Part shown: piece by piece, positions 55,301 through 64,000 of the stretch | How the letters are laid out: each line of letters starts with the position of its first letter | Numbering within the stretch: position 1 is the stretch's first letter | Origin: Polytrichum commune | Taxonomy: Eukaryota; Streptophyta; Polytrichopsida; Polytrichales; Polytrichaceae | Reading direction: 5' to 3' | Assembly: GCA_950295325.1 (NCBI GenBank) | Contig: OX485804.1 | Span: 16,308,001 to 16,372,000 of the forward strand | Length of the DNA: 64,000 bases | Notes under the pieces: model-generated | The model's database searches: none | What the model saw: the letters and a program-made list of their open reading frames with translations, nothing else | Told to the model about the DNA's origin: nothing | Translations under genes and position numbers: made by a program

Positions 55301-56271
55301 GGTTGGCTATCTTATGCCCCTTCTTCACTTACCTCTATCCCTGAAGGTTTTAGCCTACAACTCCAACTTGCCTACTTGGGTTTCACACCTAGGTCACTAA
55401 CTTTTGCCAATCCTAGTTGGCACTACCGTTTCTAATGACTCTTCAGAAACCTTGCTATGGTTACCTTAAAATTATCCCAACTTTCAAGCTTGCTAAGTGC
55501 CCAATGTGCATGCCATTTCATTGACCATGAATGGTTTAATTTATCCTCACTTCTAGTGTTTGTTAACTAAAGGCCCATCCTCACGTGACTTTACCAAATA
55601 ACCAAAGTCTTTCTTGAAAACCGGGTAAAGCTCTCTCAGTTATAGCCGAGGCACCCAAGATTTTTCAGCAACTGTCATGTCTTGTGACCGGCTCTAGGGA
55701 GGCTCCTTCGCAATGGCCACACACAGAGACTTTATGTGTCTCTCGCCTCATCAATTCTCTCACATGAACTTGCACTTGATTAAATTCCAATATATCTCGA
55801 ATGTAAGTTTACAAACACTTTTTTTTTAAACCATAATTAGTTCCAACTAATTTTTTTTAAGCTCGAATATATGTTTTTGTGTATGAAGAGACTCATATTG
55901 GGCTTCTTGGACATTGAGAAGGTAATTATATGTGTGTCACAACTCATGGGTGAACTTTAAGATAAATGGATCTCATTTGATTATGCATCTTGACCCTTTG
56001 TTGCTAGTAGGTGTATTTTAAAGAACTTGCAATTCGTCCCACCTTTGCCAACATGCTTAATGGTTAACCACTTGTATGTGGAAACCAACTCCACCTTTAA
56101 GAAAGATGGAATGTATTATTATTATTATTATTAAAATTTGAGAAGACCCGACAGTCGTAAAGTTGAAGGTCTTATGTTGGGGTAGTTAGTGAATAATCTT
56201 GTTTTAAAATTGGATGATGGGATGGATGAGAATTTCAACAATTATCATTATTATCCTATTTTTTACTATTT
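52341..56271. other. Spacer, no gene seen
   Basis: AT-rich with short open frames. Part of 54190-54480 (GAAGCATGTTTGGTTTGG, TTGCAATGGGTAACATCCA) is a diverged relative of 56300-56600. Simple repeats include (CTTT)n near 53379-53396 and (ATT)n near 56113-56131. Confidence 0.45.
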
Positions 56272-56568
56272 TTGGCAAACAAATTATACACATATGTGAG
56301 AAATAGATTTCCAAAATTCAAGTTCATTGTATGTTTTAGAGGTGAATGGATGACACGTGTCCCTCACAATGAGCTTGAATGTCGTTTTTGGAAACATGTT
56401 TGGTTTGAGGTGTTGCATGCACTACTAAAGATGGCTGATCTTGCAATGGGCAACACCCATGAACATGAAAATTTGCTTCCTCTCTCAAGTCTTAACTTGA
56501 TGACCTTCTACGAGATTGAAAAACACTATGGAACATCATGTCTTTCAAATCCGAATGAAAACGGTTGA
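56272..56568 (+). pseudogene. Unidentified coding-like relic, repeated at 54.2 kb
   Basis: A 98-codon open stretch (TTG start, no ATG until codon 27) encodes pieces such as RVPHNELECRFWKHVWFEVL and MADLAMGNTHEHENLLPL. A decayed relative lies at about 54190-54480. I do not recognise a family; repetition plus open frame suggests a mobile-element fragment. It could be chance. Confidence 0.25.
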
Positions 56569-58740
56569 GACTTGCACCTATCTATTCTTGAAACATTAAA
56601 AAATTGTTCAACTTGCTATAAGATTGTTGTATGTGCAATGTTGAACTGGTTTTCGGTAAAAGAATCTTTATTGCCTCCACTGTCTCATTCATAGTGCATA
56701 ATTAGATCGTTTTTCTTTAGGTTGATTGGGTTAGTAATGACTTCAATGATAAACTTGCATGACATTTTAGTGCACAATACTACCTACCTAATTATATAGG
56801 CAATTTGCATGCCTCACATAACATTATTAAGCAACTATTGTTGAAGATGGAGCATTAGATTGCTTGAAGTCGTAGAAATGTAATACTAGAGGAATTGTAG
56901 AAGGTAGAGCATTAGATTGCTTGTAGTCAATACAAATGTAATGAAAGAGGCATGAGAGACAATAAGGTTAGAATAAGGCCACAACGCTTATCCAAACGGG
57001 ATAAGAGTTATCCCATATTGTTTATATGAACCAAGGAAAAGAAGAAAAACAATAAAAGGCTAAGCAAGGAGAGCATGAAACTATCTCACTCCAAGCATTG
57101 TTCATGTGCCTTTGTGTATGTGTATATGCTTGTGTAGTCTCATCTCTAGTCTTATTACTTCCAATAACTACATGATGGTGTCTTTCTAGGGACAGAGATT
57201 ATTATTAAAATACTCCAAAATTTTATAATTGCTTGTTGAAAAGTTCACAGTTCATAATCTAAGTGCTCCCCAATAAACAGGGAATCCTGAAACTAAAGGA
57301 GATTTATGCTCGTGTGAAACATAGTCTCATAGGATGCAACCAAGGAGTTGTGTAATGCTATACGCGTTGTTGAAGACACGTTGTTATAACCCTTCATTTT
57401 GTCCTTTCAAATTACTTGCATTATCATCTTAGAAGCATGACCCCATTAAAACCGTGTAATCAAATTCACAAAGCCTCAAAGTAGGAAAGGAATAGGCCCC
57501 AACATTCTCTCATACAATACCCATTGATCTCAAATTTACAATTTTTATCATCTAAACAAAACTTTGATAGTGCATATAATGTCTAGAATAACATTGGTTA
57601 ACGTTTTCATCACATATTCTTAGTAGGTGTGTGAGGGTACATAGAAATAACCTTAAAGACATTCTACAATAAAATTGGATGAGTTTGAGGTGAACATTAC
57701 TTTTACAACAAGCAATAGAGTCTTTCGTAAAGTAAAGTAGATCAAATCGTGGGTTTAGTCCCAAACCACGAGTCTATGAGAATCAACACAAAGTCATCCA
57801 AGTTTTCTTAATGCTTAAATTATCATACATAAAGAGTGGTGTCAAGCTATCAAAGAACCAACTTTCTAGCTTGTCTAACTAGGATGGGTGGGCTAGAGCT
57901 AGCCTTGCATAGGCCAATCCGGGATTTAGGACAACGGGTCCCATGCACATACCATTTCTTAGATTCTGAAATTCTCTCAAAGCTTGAGAGGTATGAAGAA
58001 GAGGTCCCAAAAGTTTCACCCAACTTTCAAACTCTTAATAGAAAGTTCTATCAAAGAAGGATAAAAACCCGCGGTTTCATCTCTATTTGAGGGACTTTAT
58101 GGACAATTCTCATATATTTTAGATTTCAAAAGTCATAAGTCTTCATGCTTGTGTGCATTGAAGCCCTCAATATGTGTTGTTTCAAATCTCAAATTTGCTT
58201 ATGTGTGTTGCCATAGCGTTATACCTTTTGAAATCCAAGTAAGATCTCAGCCTAGCTCTTGCACCAACAACTTTTATAATGGAAAATATTGTGCAAACTT
58301 AAACACTATGATAGAAAAGCAAAAATCACCTTGTAAATTTATTGTTATTGATGCATGGAAAGCTAAATTTCTCCATATGAAACATATGAAGATAATGTAT
58401 TTGCTAGATAATGGATAAATATGTATGTTTTCATTCATAATCTATTGTCTTGAGGATATTTTTGGCTTTATCAATCCAAACAAAATGATAGCCAATTAGG
58501 ATTCCTTGTGGATTAAAAGAAATATCACCACAAAGCACTTAGTTTGACACTTATAATTTGTTAACGATTTGCTGAGAAGTGTGATATTTTTGTTAATTCC
58601 ACTGACATGGTCTGCCCGAAATCCTCATCATGTGTGATACAAATTCCAACAAAACATGAAACAATCCATAATCTACCACGTAGAAGCCCGTGTAGACTTC
58701 TCATCCATGATAACTTCTTTGAACCCTTATGATTTCGCTT
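56569..58740. other. Spacer, no gene seen
   Basis: A single end of the CATAACATTATTAAG MITE family lies near 56816. The stretch 58190-58600 is a diverged relative of about 60150-60550 (CCTTTTG(A/G)(A/C)ATCCAA, GCACCRACAACT, GCTAGAT(A/C)ATGGAT). No gene. Confidence 0.45.
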
Positions 58741-58850
58741 CGCCTTCTAGTGTAATAGTGAACTGAGACGGTGTCGGCCTTTTCGATCGATGAGAAATCT
58801 GAGAATGTGATGGTCACGGGCCTTCAGGCTCGTGTGTAAAGTGCTCCGAC
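58741..58850 (-). mobile_element. Solo decayed end of the TTA-flanked MITE family
   Basis: GGTCACGGGCCTTCAGGCTCGTGTGTAAAGTGCTCC is a diverged version of the end sequences at 59570-59606. No matching second end is seen. (Quoted in parts: GGTCACGGGCC and CTCGTGTGTAAAGTGCTCC.). Confidence 0.5.
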
Positions 58851-59116
58851 ATTAAAACACCTCCATCATGAAAATGGAAGGACTCTCGACGACAACGCCT
58901 CTTCACAGTGCATGAAAGTGACCATTTAATAACGTAATTTCATTCATAAATAGTGCATCGACCGTAGGCGAGTTGTAAAGGGAAAGTTGAAATTTGATGG
59001 AACACCTTGACAGAGAGGTCACTTGCCGAGTCATGTGAAGGTCTGCATAGAATCGGGAGAATTTGATTTGGTATGTACATTGTAATGTGGTGAATTTGTT
59101 AGTTTTCATGTACTTA

Positions 59117-59606
59117 GGGCCACTTCACACACGAGCCAAGAGCCGTGACCATGAAATTGTGAGAGCCCAAGAGAAAAGTGTCCAAAGGCCGTCCCAACAC
59201 ACCTCCAAACTCATGTAGTGTGGTCACGGACCCTTAAGTGTAGTGTGAAGGCGTTTGTGACCGGGCCCTCAATCAAATGTTATTCCAATGAATTTCTATT
59301 CATACAGGTCCTCACACATGATAATATAGGATATATCGACGGTTGTGAGTATTCGGAGTGCCATGGTCTCCCGGTTTTGTGTTAGGCCTACCTCCAAGAG
59401 GTGGTTTTTGAAAATAGTCCAAGTGACCATGACACACAATCCATTTGATGCCGTTGTAGGAACCCATGTAGACTTTACATCCTTCTTGCATTCACATACT
59501 CTGTTGGTCCCTCAAGCGTAGTGTGAAGCAAACTCCGCCTTTCCACCAATGAGAGTGCATGAAGTGTATTGGTCACGGGCTCTCCGTCTCGTGTGTGAAG
59601 TGGTCC
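59117..59606 (-). mobile_element. PIF/Harbinger-type MITE, 490 bp, TTA target duplication (copy 2)
   Basis: The ends GGGCCACTTCACACACGAG and CTCGTGTGTGAAGTGGTCC are bordered by TTA on both sides (59114-59116 and 59607-59609). It matches copy 1 at 45892-46391 along its whole length in reverse complement, with scattered substitutions. Confidence 0.85.
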
Positions 59607-59609
59607 TTA

Positions 59610-61199
59610 CCCTTGGTGCGAGATTAAACTTATGTGAAGATTGTTGCATACAAAGAGAGGGAGTTATTGTATACGGGGTGTGCCTTTCATTCATCCAACA
59701 TAATTTTTTTGAAATAATATGTGTTCCAGAGATTATTTTTCTAAATTGATTTGACATTGGAATTAGCTTTAAAAACTTGGAATTGGTGTACTCGAAGTCA
59801 TTTGAGATGAATTGGCAACAAACCTGTAGAGAGTCAAGTTTTGATGTTGGATGGATGAGAGGTATGCTTGTATACAATAATTCCCTCATTCCATTGTTGC
59901 ATACCTCTCGAGCCTACCTCTCATCCATCCATGTCAAATGAGTTACTATTTCTATAGATTTGTGGTTCATTAGGTTATGATGTGTTGTGCTAGACTAACT
60001 TAATTCAAGGTGTTTTGCTAGTTTTGTTTTGAACTTCCTTCTAAAATATAACCTCCAACCAACATGCAACACTCATGGTGTTGTCATTGGATGAAATAAA
60101 GTTACGTTTGTATGTGGAAATTTCCTCTCATCCTAACGTTTCTACTTCAAGCATGTCAATTTAAGTTGGGCCATAACAATATGCCTTTTGGCATCCAAAG
60201 TAGAAATTAGCCTCCCCTTCGCACCGACAACTATTTTCATGGAAATTTTGCTCAATTTCCAATCCTACAATAGAGAACCAAATATATTCTTCCATATTGC
60301 ATGTTTTTTTTTAAATTTTTATCATGGATGAAACATCAAATTTTTCTCCCACATCACTTTTGAGGATAATGAATTTGCTAGATCATGGATGATTTTTTCC
60401 TTCTTCTTCCATTCATAACATACTCTCTTAAGAATACTTTTGGCTTCATTGCTTCAAAAATGATAGCAAATCTTGCTTCCCACTACTTAGTTGAAAGCAC
60501 TTAGAAATTGTTAACGATTCAATAAGAAGTGTGGAAATTCTAACTTAAAATTCACCTCTATTTGAGGAGAGCCTTTACGATAAAAATATACCACGACTAA
60601 TTAGACCATTCTTAGTATTTGGGATTTAATGACGGAGGCCAAAGTAATGTACATAAGACCCAATTCCCGTGGGTTCTCACAATTAGTGTAGCCGAATACA
60701 TACCCACATTCTCAAATCTTGTAGTTGAAAACTCTTACTTTAAGGTGACGTGAATTGAGCTTGGGTTGTGATTCCATTCTCGTAAAGTGTAATTAGAAAT
60801 TAGAGGTTAGTGATTAACTTGATTGGTTGACATAATCTCTTCATGCATGTTAACGTGAACATGAGATTTAACCTTTTTTTATGATGAAAATTATTGAATA
60901 CCTAGTCCGTTAGACAAAAGCTCTTCATGCATGTCAAAAGTGACCATAGTAACATCTCTAGTATTGGCTATGACCATGTGGGAAGAGACCTAGAGGTGGT
61001 CTTTGAAATGGGTCAAAGTTTGACAACCAATCAAACTAGTCACATATGGTATAAGTAACTCGCTTTGTAAGTGGAGTCCAATTGCAAATGTAAGTGTTGA
61101 TGTAAAATGATCTCTAAAATGAGCCGAATTTGTGATCGTGATCGGACAACCAACTAGAACTGTCCACGTATGCAAGAATAAGTGACCAAATACTATCAT
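59610..61199. other. Spacer, no gene seen
   Basis: AT-rich. Carries the diverged repeat shared with 58190-58600. No coding support. Confidence 0.45.
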
Positions 61200-61480
61200 G
61201 GATGATGGATGAGTTCATCCATTGGCCAAAACCCTACTTTCTCTTGTCAACAACTTGTGATGAAATATTGTCATAAATGGTTGAAATTTGGATGAAAATT
61301 TACTTTGGTAAGTGACTGTAATTGCAACACTGTGAAACTGTAATTCCCCCAAAAATTCACAAGGAATGACATATAATGTTGGGTTGAATTTAGTGTTGGT
61401 GGCACTATATCATGGTTTACAACTAGTATTGAGCAAGATTATTAGAATCGGTGACACTAAATATCATATTTAGTGTAGTA
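61200..61480 (+). repeat. Dispersed repeat, plus-strand copy of 7185-7460
   Basis: CTTGTGATGAAATATTGTCA, TTGAAATTTGGATGAAA and CACAAGGAATGACATATAAT correspond to the reverse complement of 7185-7460. Confidence 0.55.
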
Positions 61481-61742
61481 TGTTTGTAATGTACATATCG
61501 AGTTCTTAACCTTGTTATTGTTCATGCATTTACCCTTGGTGGTGATAGTTGAACATCTGATAGGCAAGAAAAGGAATTATTGCATACAAACCCACCTCCT
61601 TCATGTTTGTGGCAAGAAAATTTTGGGACCCAAGTGTATCTCCCATTCCTCCAACATAAAAGCCATTAAATAGTATGCATGTTGGAGGTTATATTTGAAA
61701 AAAATAGATTTGACACCAAAACTAGCTTCAAAGATCCTGAAT

Positions 61743-62102
61743 AAATAAATATAAACTTCGGTCTCCGGAGGAGACCGACGTGAATTAAGTGTCTGTTCGA
61801 TCCACCCCCAATCCGATGCCCACAGGACAAAGGTATGGAAGTAAGGATCTACTCCCCCCTTTCGAGAGTAGACACTATAGTGACACACTATACTAATTCC
61901 TAGCTAGCCACTAGTGCCTTGAGGATACCGGACATGGAATCCCCCCAATGGGCTTTGAGGTACCCATACAACAAGGTCCAAGGACCCCCCACCATAGTTG
62001 GGTGGACTAAGGTGGTGAGCACCACGCCGGCATGGGGAATAGAACCCACAACCTCCTCATTGGGAGCCATGAGCCCTAACCACCAAGCCAAGCCCATGGT
62101 GC
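61743..62102 (-). mobile_element. tRNA-derived SINE, 360 bp, with 17-bp target duplication
   Basis: CTTCAAAGATCCTGAAT flanks the element exactly at 61726-61742 and 62103-62119. Read on the minus strand it begins CACCATGGGCTTGGCTTGG. It contains an A-box-like TTGGCTTGGTGGTTA and a B-box-like GGTTCTATTCC some 30 bases later, and ends in a short T/A-rich tail. Box order, length, tail and long duplication fit a plant SINE. The body is GC-richer than its surroundings. Confidence 0.82.
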
Positions 62103-62119
62103 CTTCAAAGATCCTGAAT

Positions 62120-62629
62120 TAGTATAGTGTGAGTCGTTTTAGATGAATCGTCCACAAACTTGTAGGGGGTCAAGTTTCTTTTGTGCTGGATGGGTGAGAG
62201 GTAGGCTTGTATGCGAGAATTTTCTCTTGCCCATGTTTATGGGTGATTAGGGTTTTATGCATCATGCTACATCATTGATGGTACAACCTAACCTCCATAA
62301 TGTCATTTTCTCTCTTCTATTGCGAAACCCTATGGAGCATATGTGCTTAGTTTAAATCTCCCTCCTCGTTGTCACATTTCCCTCTCATATATCATGGGTT
62401 TTTGACATTAAAGTAATCCACCAAATAGTTCAAACCACACGCTCTCACGTATCATGTTATCGTCATTGTCATTATTGTCAATATTGCAATGTTGACTTTG
62501 TGTCATTTCATAATGTCACACGCTACATGTAGTCTCTAGTATCAAGCATCCATGTTAACATTACAAACCTCCTTAATGTCATGTGCACTTTGGTTGAGAC
62601 ATCCATGATATTAGGGAGGTTAGAGTGTA
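62120..62629. other. Spacer, no gene seen
   Basis: AT-rich, no coding support. Confidence 0.5.
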
Positions 62630-62710
62630 TATGGTGTCACATGCATAATACTGTCATTTACCCTATTTTGAGGTGTATGCTAGGTTACAACAATGATCAA
62701 CAACTTCATT

Positions 62711-63849
62711 CAGGGTTGTCTATCGCGACGTCATGACGGTGTCGTGCCGTCATGTCGTGTCATGATGGACCCCTCCGTCACGACACAATAGGGTCCATGT
62801 AGGGTCAACATAGGGGGAACGGACTAGGGTGGGTAAAATACTTACCTTCTTGCCAAGGTGGCGTCCTATGTGGCAGAAAACGCCGACGTGGTCGTGGATA
62901 TGCCTAGCGCCAGGTAAATCATTTTGCCATTTTGTTAAAATCAAAGTAGTAAAAAACGACTAAGGAGGGTGTGGGGCGGACGGGGGACGAGGGTGGGGCG
63001 GACGGGGGTGGGGGGGGGGGAACGGAGCGGACGGGGGGGGGGGAACGGAGCGGACGGAGTCGGGAACGGGGGCCGACGGGGGGAACGGGAGCGGACGGGG
63101 GGGGGGGGGGGGAACGGAGCGGACGGGGTCGGGAACGGGGGCGGACGGGGGGGGAACGGGAGCGGACGGAGGGGGGGGGATTTTTTTATTTTTTTAAAAA
63201 TGGGGCGGACGGGGAAGGGGGGAGGGGGAAAATTGGGGCGGACGGGGGGGAACGGGGCGCGGACGGGGTTGGGAACGGGGCGGACGAGGGGGGGGGAATT
63301 TAAAAAAAAAAATGGGGCGGACGGGGAAGGGGGGGGGGAGAAAAAAAAAAAAAAAAATGGGGCGGACGGGGGGGAACGGGGCGCGGAAGGGGGGGAACGG
63401 CGCGGACGGGGGGGGGGGGAATTTTTTTAAAAAAAAATGGGGCGGACGGGGAAGGGGGGGGGAAAAAAAAAAAAAAAAAAACTGGGGCGGACGGGGGTGC
63501 GGACGGAGGGGCGGACGGGGGGGAACGGGGCGCGGACGGGGGGGGGAACGGGGCGTACGGGGTTGGGAACGGAGCGGACAGGGTCGGGAACAGGGGCGGA
63601 CGGGGGGGCGGACGGGCTCTAGTAAATTTTTCCCCACTTTACCTTTACTTTGTTGACATGTCATCACACGTGGACATTGTAAATCCTGCGTGTCTGAATT
63701 GGGTTAATGTAATTACACAAAAAAATCGGTAAAATTCAAGTCCGTCAGGATAAAGACAGCATCCGGCATAATGTCGTGACGGATACGTGTCGTGACGGCA
63801 CGACATTATGCCGGGATTACCCTCCGTCACGACACAATAGACAACCCTG
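62711..63849. mobile_element. Non-autonomous hAT element, 1139 bp, perfect 8-bp target duplication
   Basis: The ends are CAGGGTTGTCTAT(C/T)G and its reverse complement, and ACTTCATT repeats exactly on both sides (62703-62710 and 63850-63857). An 8-bp duplication with CAGGG ends is diagnostic of the hAT superfamily. Subterminal blocks (CCCTCCGTCACGACACAATA) occur at both ends, and CGGCATAATGTCGTG forms a hairpin near 63764-63813. There is no transposase. The interior is a G-rich minisatellite. Confidence 0.88.
62967..63617 (+). repeat. G-rich minisatellite (GGGGCGGACGGGG-type) inside the hAT element
   Basis: About 650 bp made of variants of GGGGCGGACGGGGGG, GGGAACGGAGCGGACGGGG and GGGAACGGGGCGCGGACGGGG-like units. 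It is interspersed with A- or T-runs (for example near 63181, 63301, 63341, 63423 and 63463). The plus strand is almost pure purine plus CG steps. Open frames through it (Gly/Arg/Asp or Pro/Arg rich) are products of the repeat, not genes. Confidence 0.9.
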
Positions 63850-64000
63850 ACTTCATTATTAGTGTCTCCTCATGGCACTTGGTGGTAAAGTGCGCTTACT
63901 AATACCTTGGCAGGAATATTTTTCAATAGTGTTATGAGGTGCATGCTTACATTACACAATGATCTACAAGTTGACTAAAGTGCACACAAATGACACTTGC

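Larger units (their letters stand above)
62630..64000 (+). repeat. Dispersed repeat R1, copy interrupted by the hAT element
   Basis: The left part (GTGTCACATGCATAATACTG...AACAATGATCAACAACTTCATT) and the right part (ATTAGTGTCTCCTCATGGCA...TACACAATGATCTACAAGTT) are collinear with 47930-48180 once the 1139-bp insertion and one 8-bp duplicate are removed. It runs off the window end. Confidence 0.75.

Noticed and set aside
62971-63667. Several long open frames rich in Gly/Arg/Asp or Pro/Arg on both strands
   Set aside because: They are translations of the G-rich minisatellite in all frames; no start context, domain or splice structure.

Overview
The window reads as nuclear DNA of a land plant. 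It holds five intron-containing housekeeping-type genes with canonical GT-AG introns, two plant-style telo-box promoters (TTAGGGTTT), a plant-like ABCC transporter and plant-like eIF2B-gamma and MED31 proteins. These sit in AT-rich spacers full of small non-autonomous transposons (MITEs), SINEs and one hAT element. I cannot name the species; a non-flowering lineage is possible but unproven. All gene models were built by hand from splice sites, reading phase and remembered family motifs, with no transcript or database support.

Layout. 0.57-3.28 kb, minus strand: cytosolic ribulose-5-phosphate 3-epimerase in eight exons, one of them only 5 nt. 3.5-10 kb: spacer with several inverted-repeat elements and a decayed jerky/Tigger-type transposase. 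10.5-12.1 kb, plus: MED31, a Mediator subunit. 15.0-23.8 kb, plus: an ABCC (MRP-type) transporter with two intact ATPase domains but no N-terminal TMD0 found; its introns contain a decayed duplicate exon, a tandem duplication and a Tourist-like MITE. 24-29.5 kb: repeat-rich spacer. 29.7-33.35 kb, plus: translation factor eIF2B gamma, whose first intron carries a three-unit tandem repeat split by a foldback-type insertion. 35.95-42.3 kb (5' end uncertain, perhaps 44.1 kb), minus: a large UPF1/SEN1-like superfamily 1 helicase with an unusual N-terminal region, a GC-AG intron and a long acidic insertion. 44-64 kb: no convincing gene; a repeat graveyard with two copies of a TTA-flanked MITE in opposite orientation, SINEs, a dispersed repeat family (called R1 here), and an hAT element with a perfect 8-bp target duplication that carries a strongly G-rich minisatellite.

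The genes form no operon or pathway cluster; each appears to be an independent transcription unit. The most interesting signals are the 5-nt microexon, the domain architecture and short motifs of the helicase, the pseudo-exon in the ABCC gene, and the G-rich hAT element whose empty site can be inferred from paralogous R1 copies.
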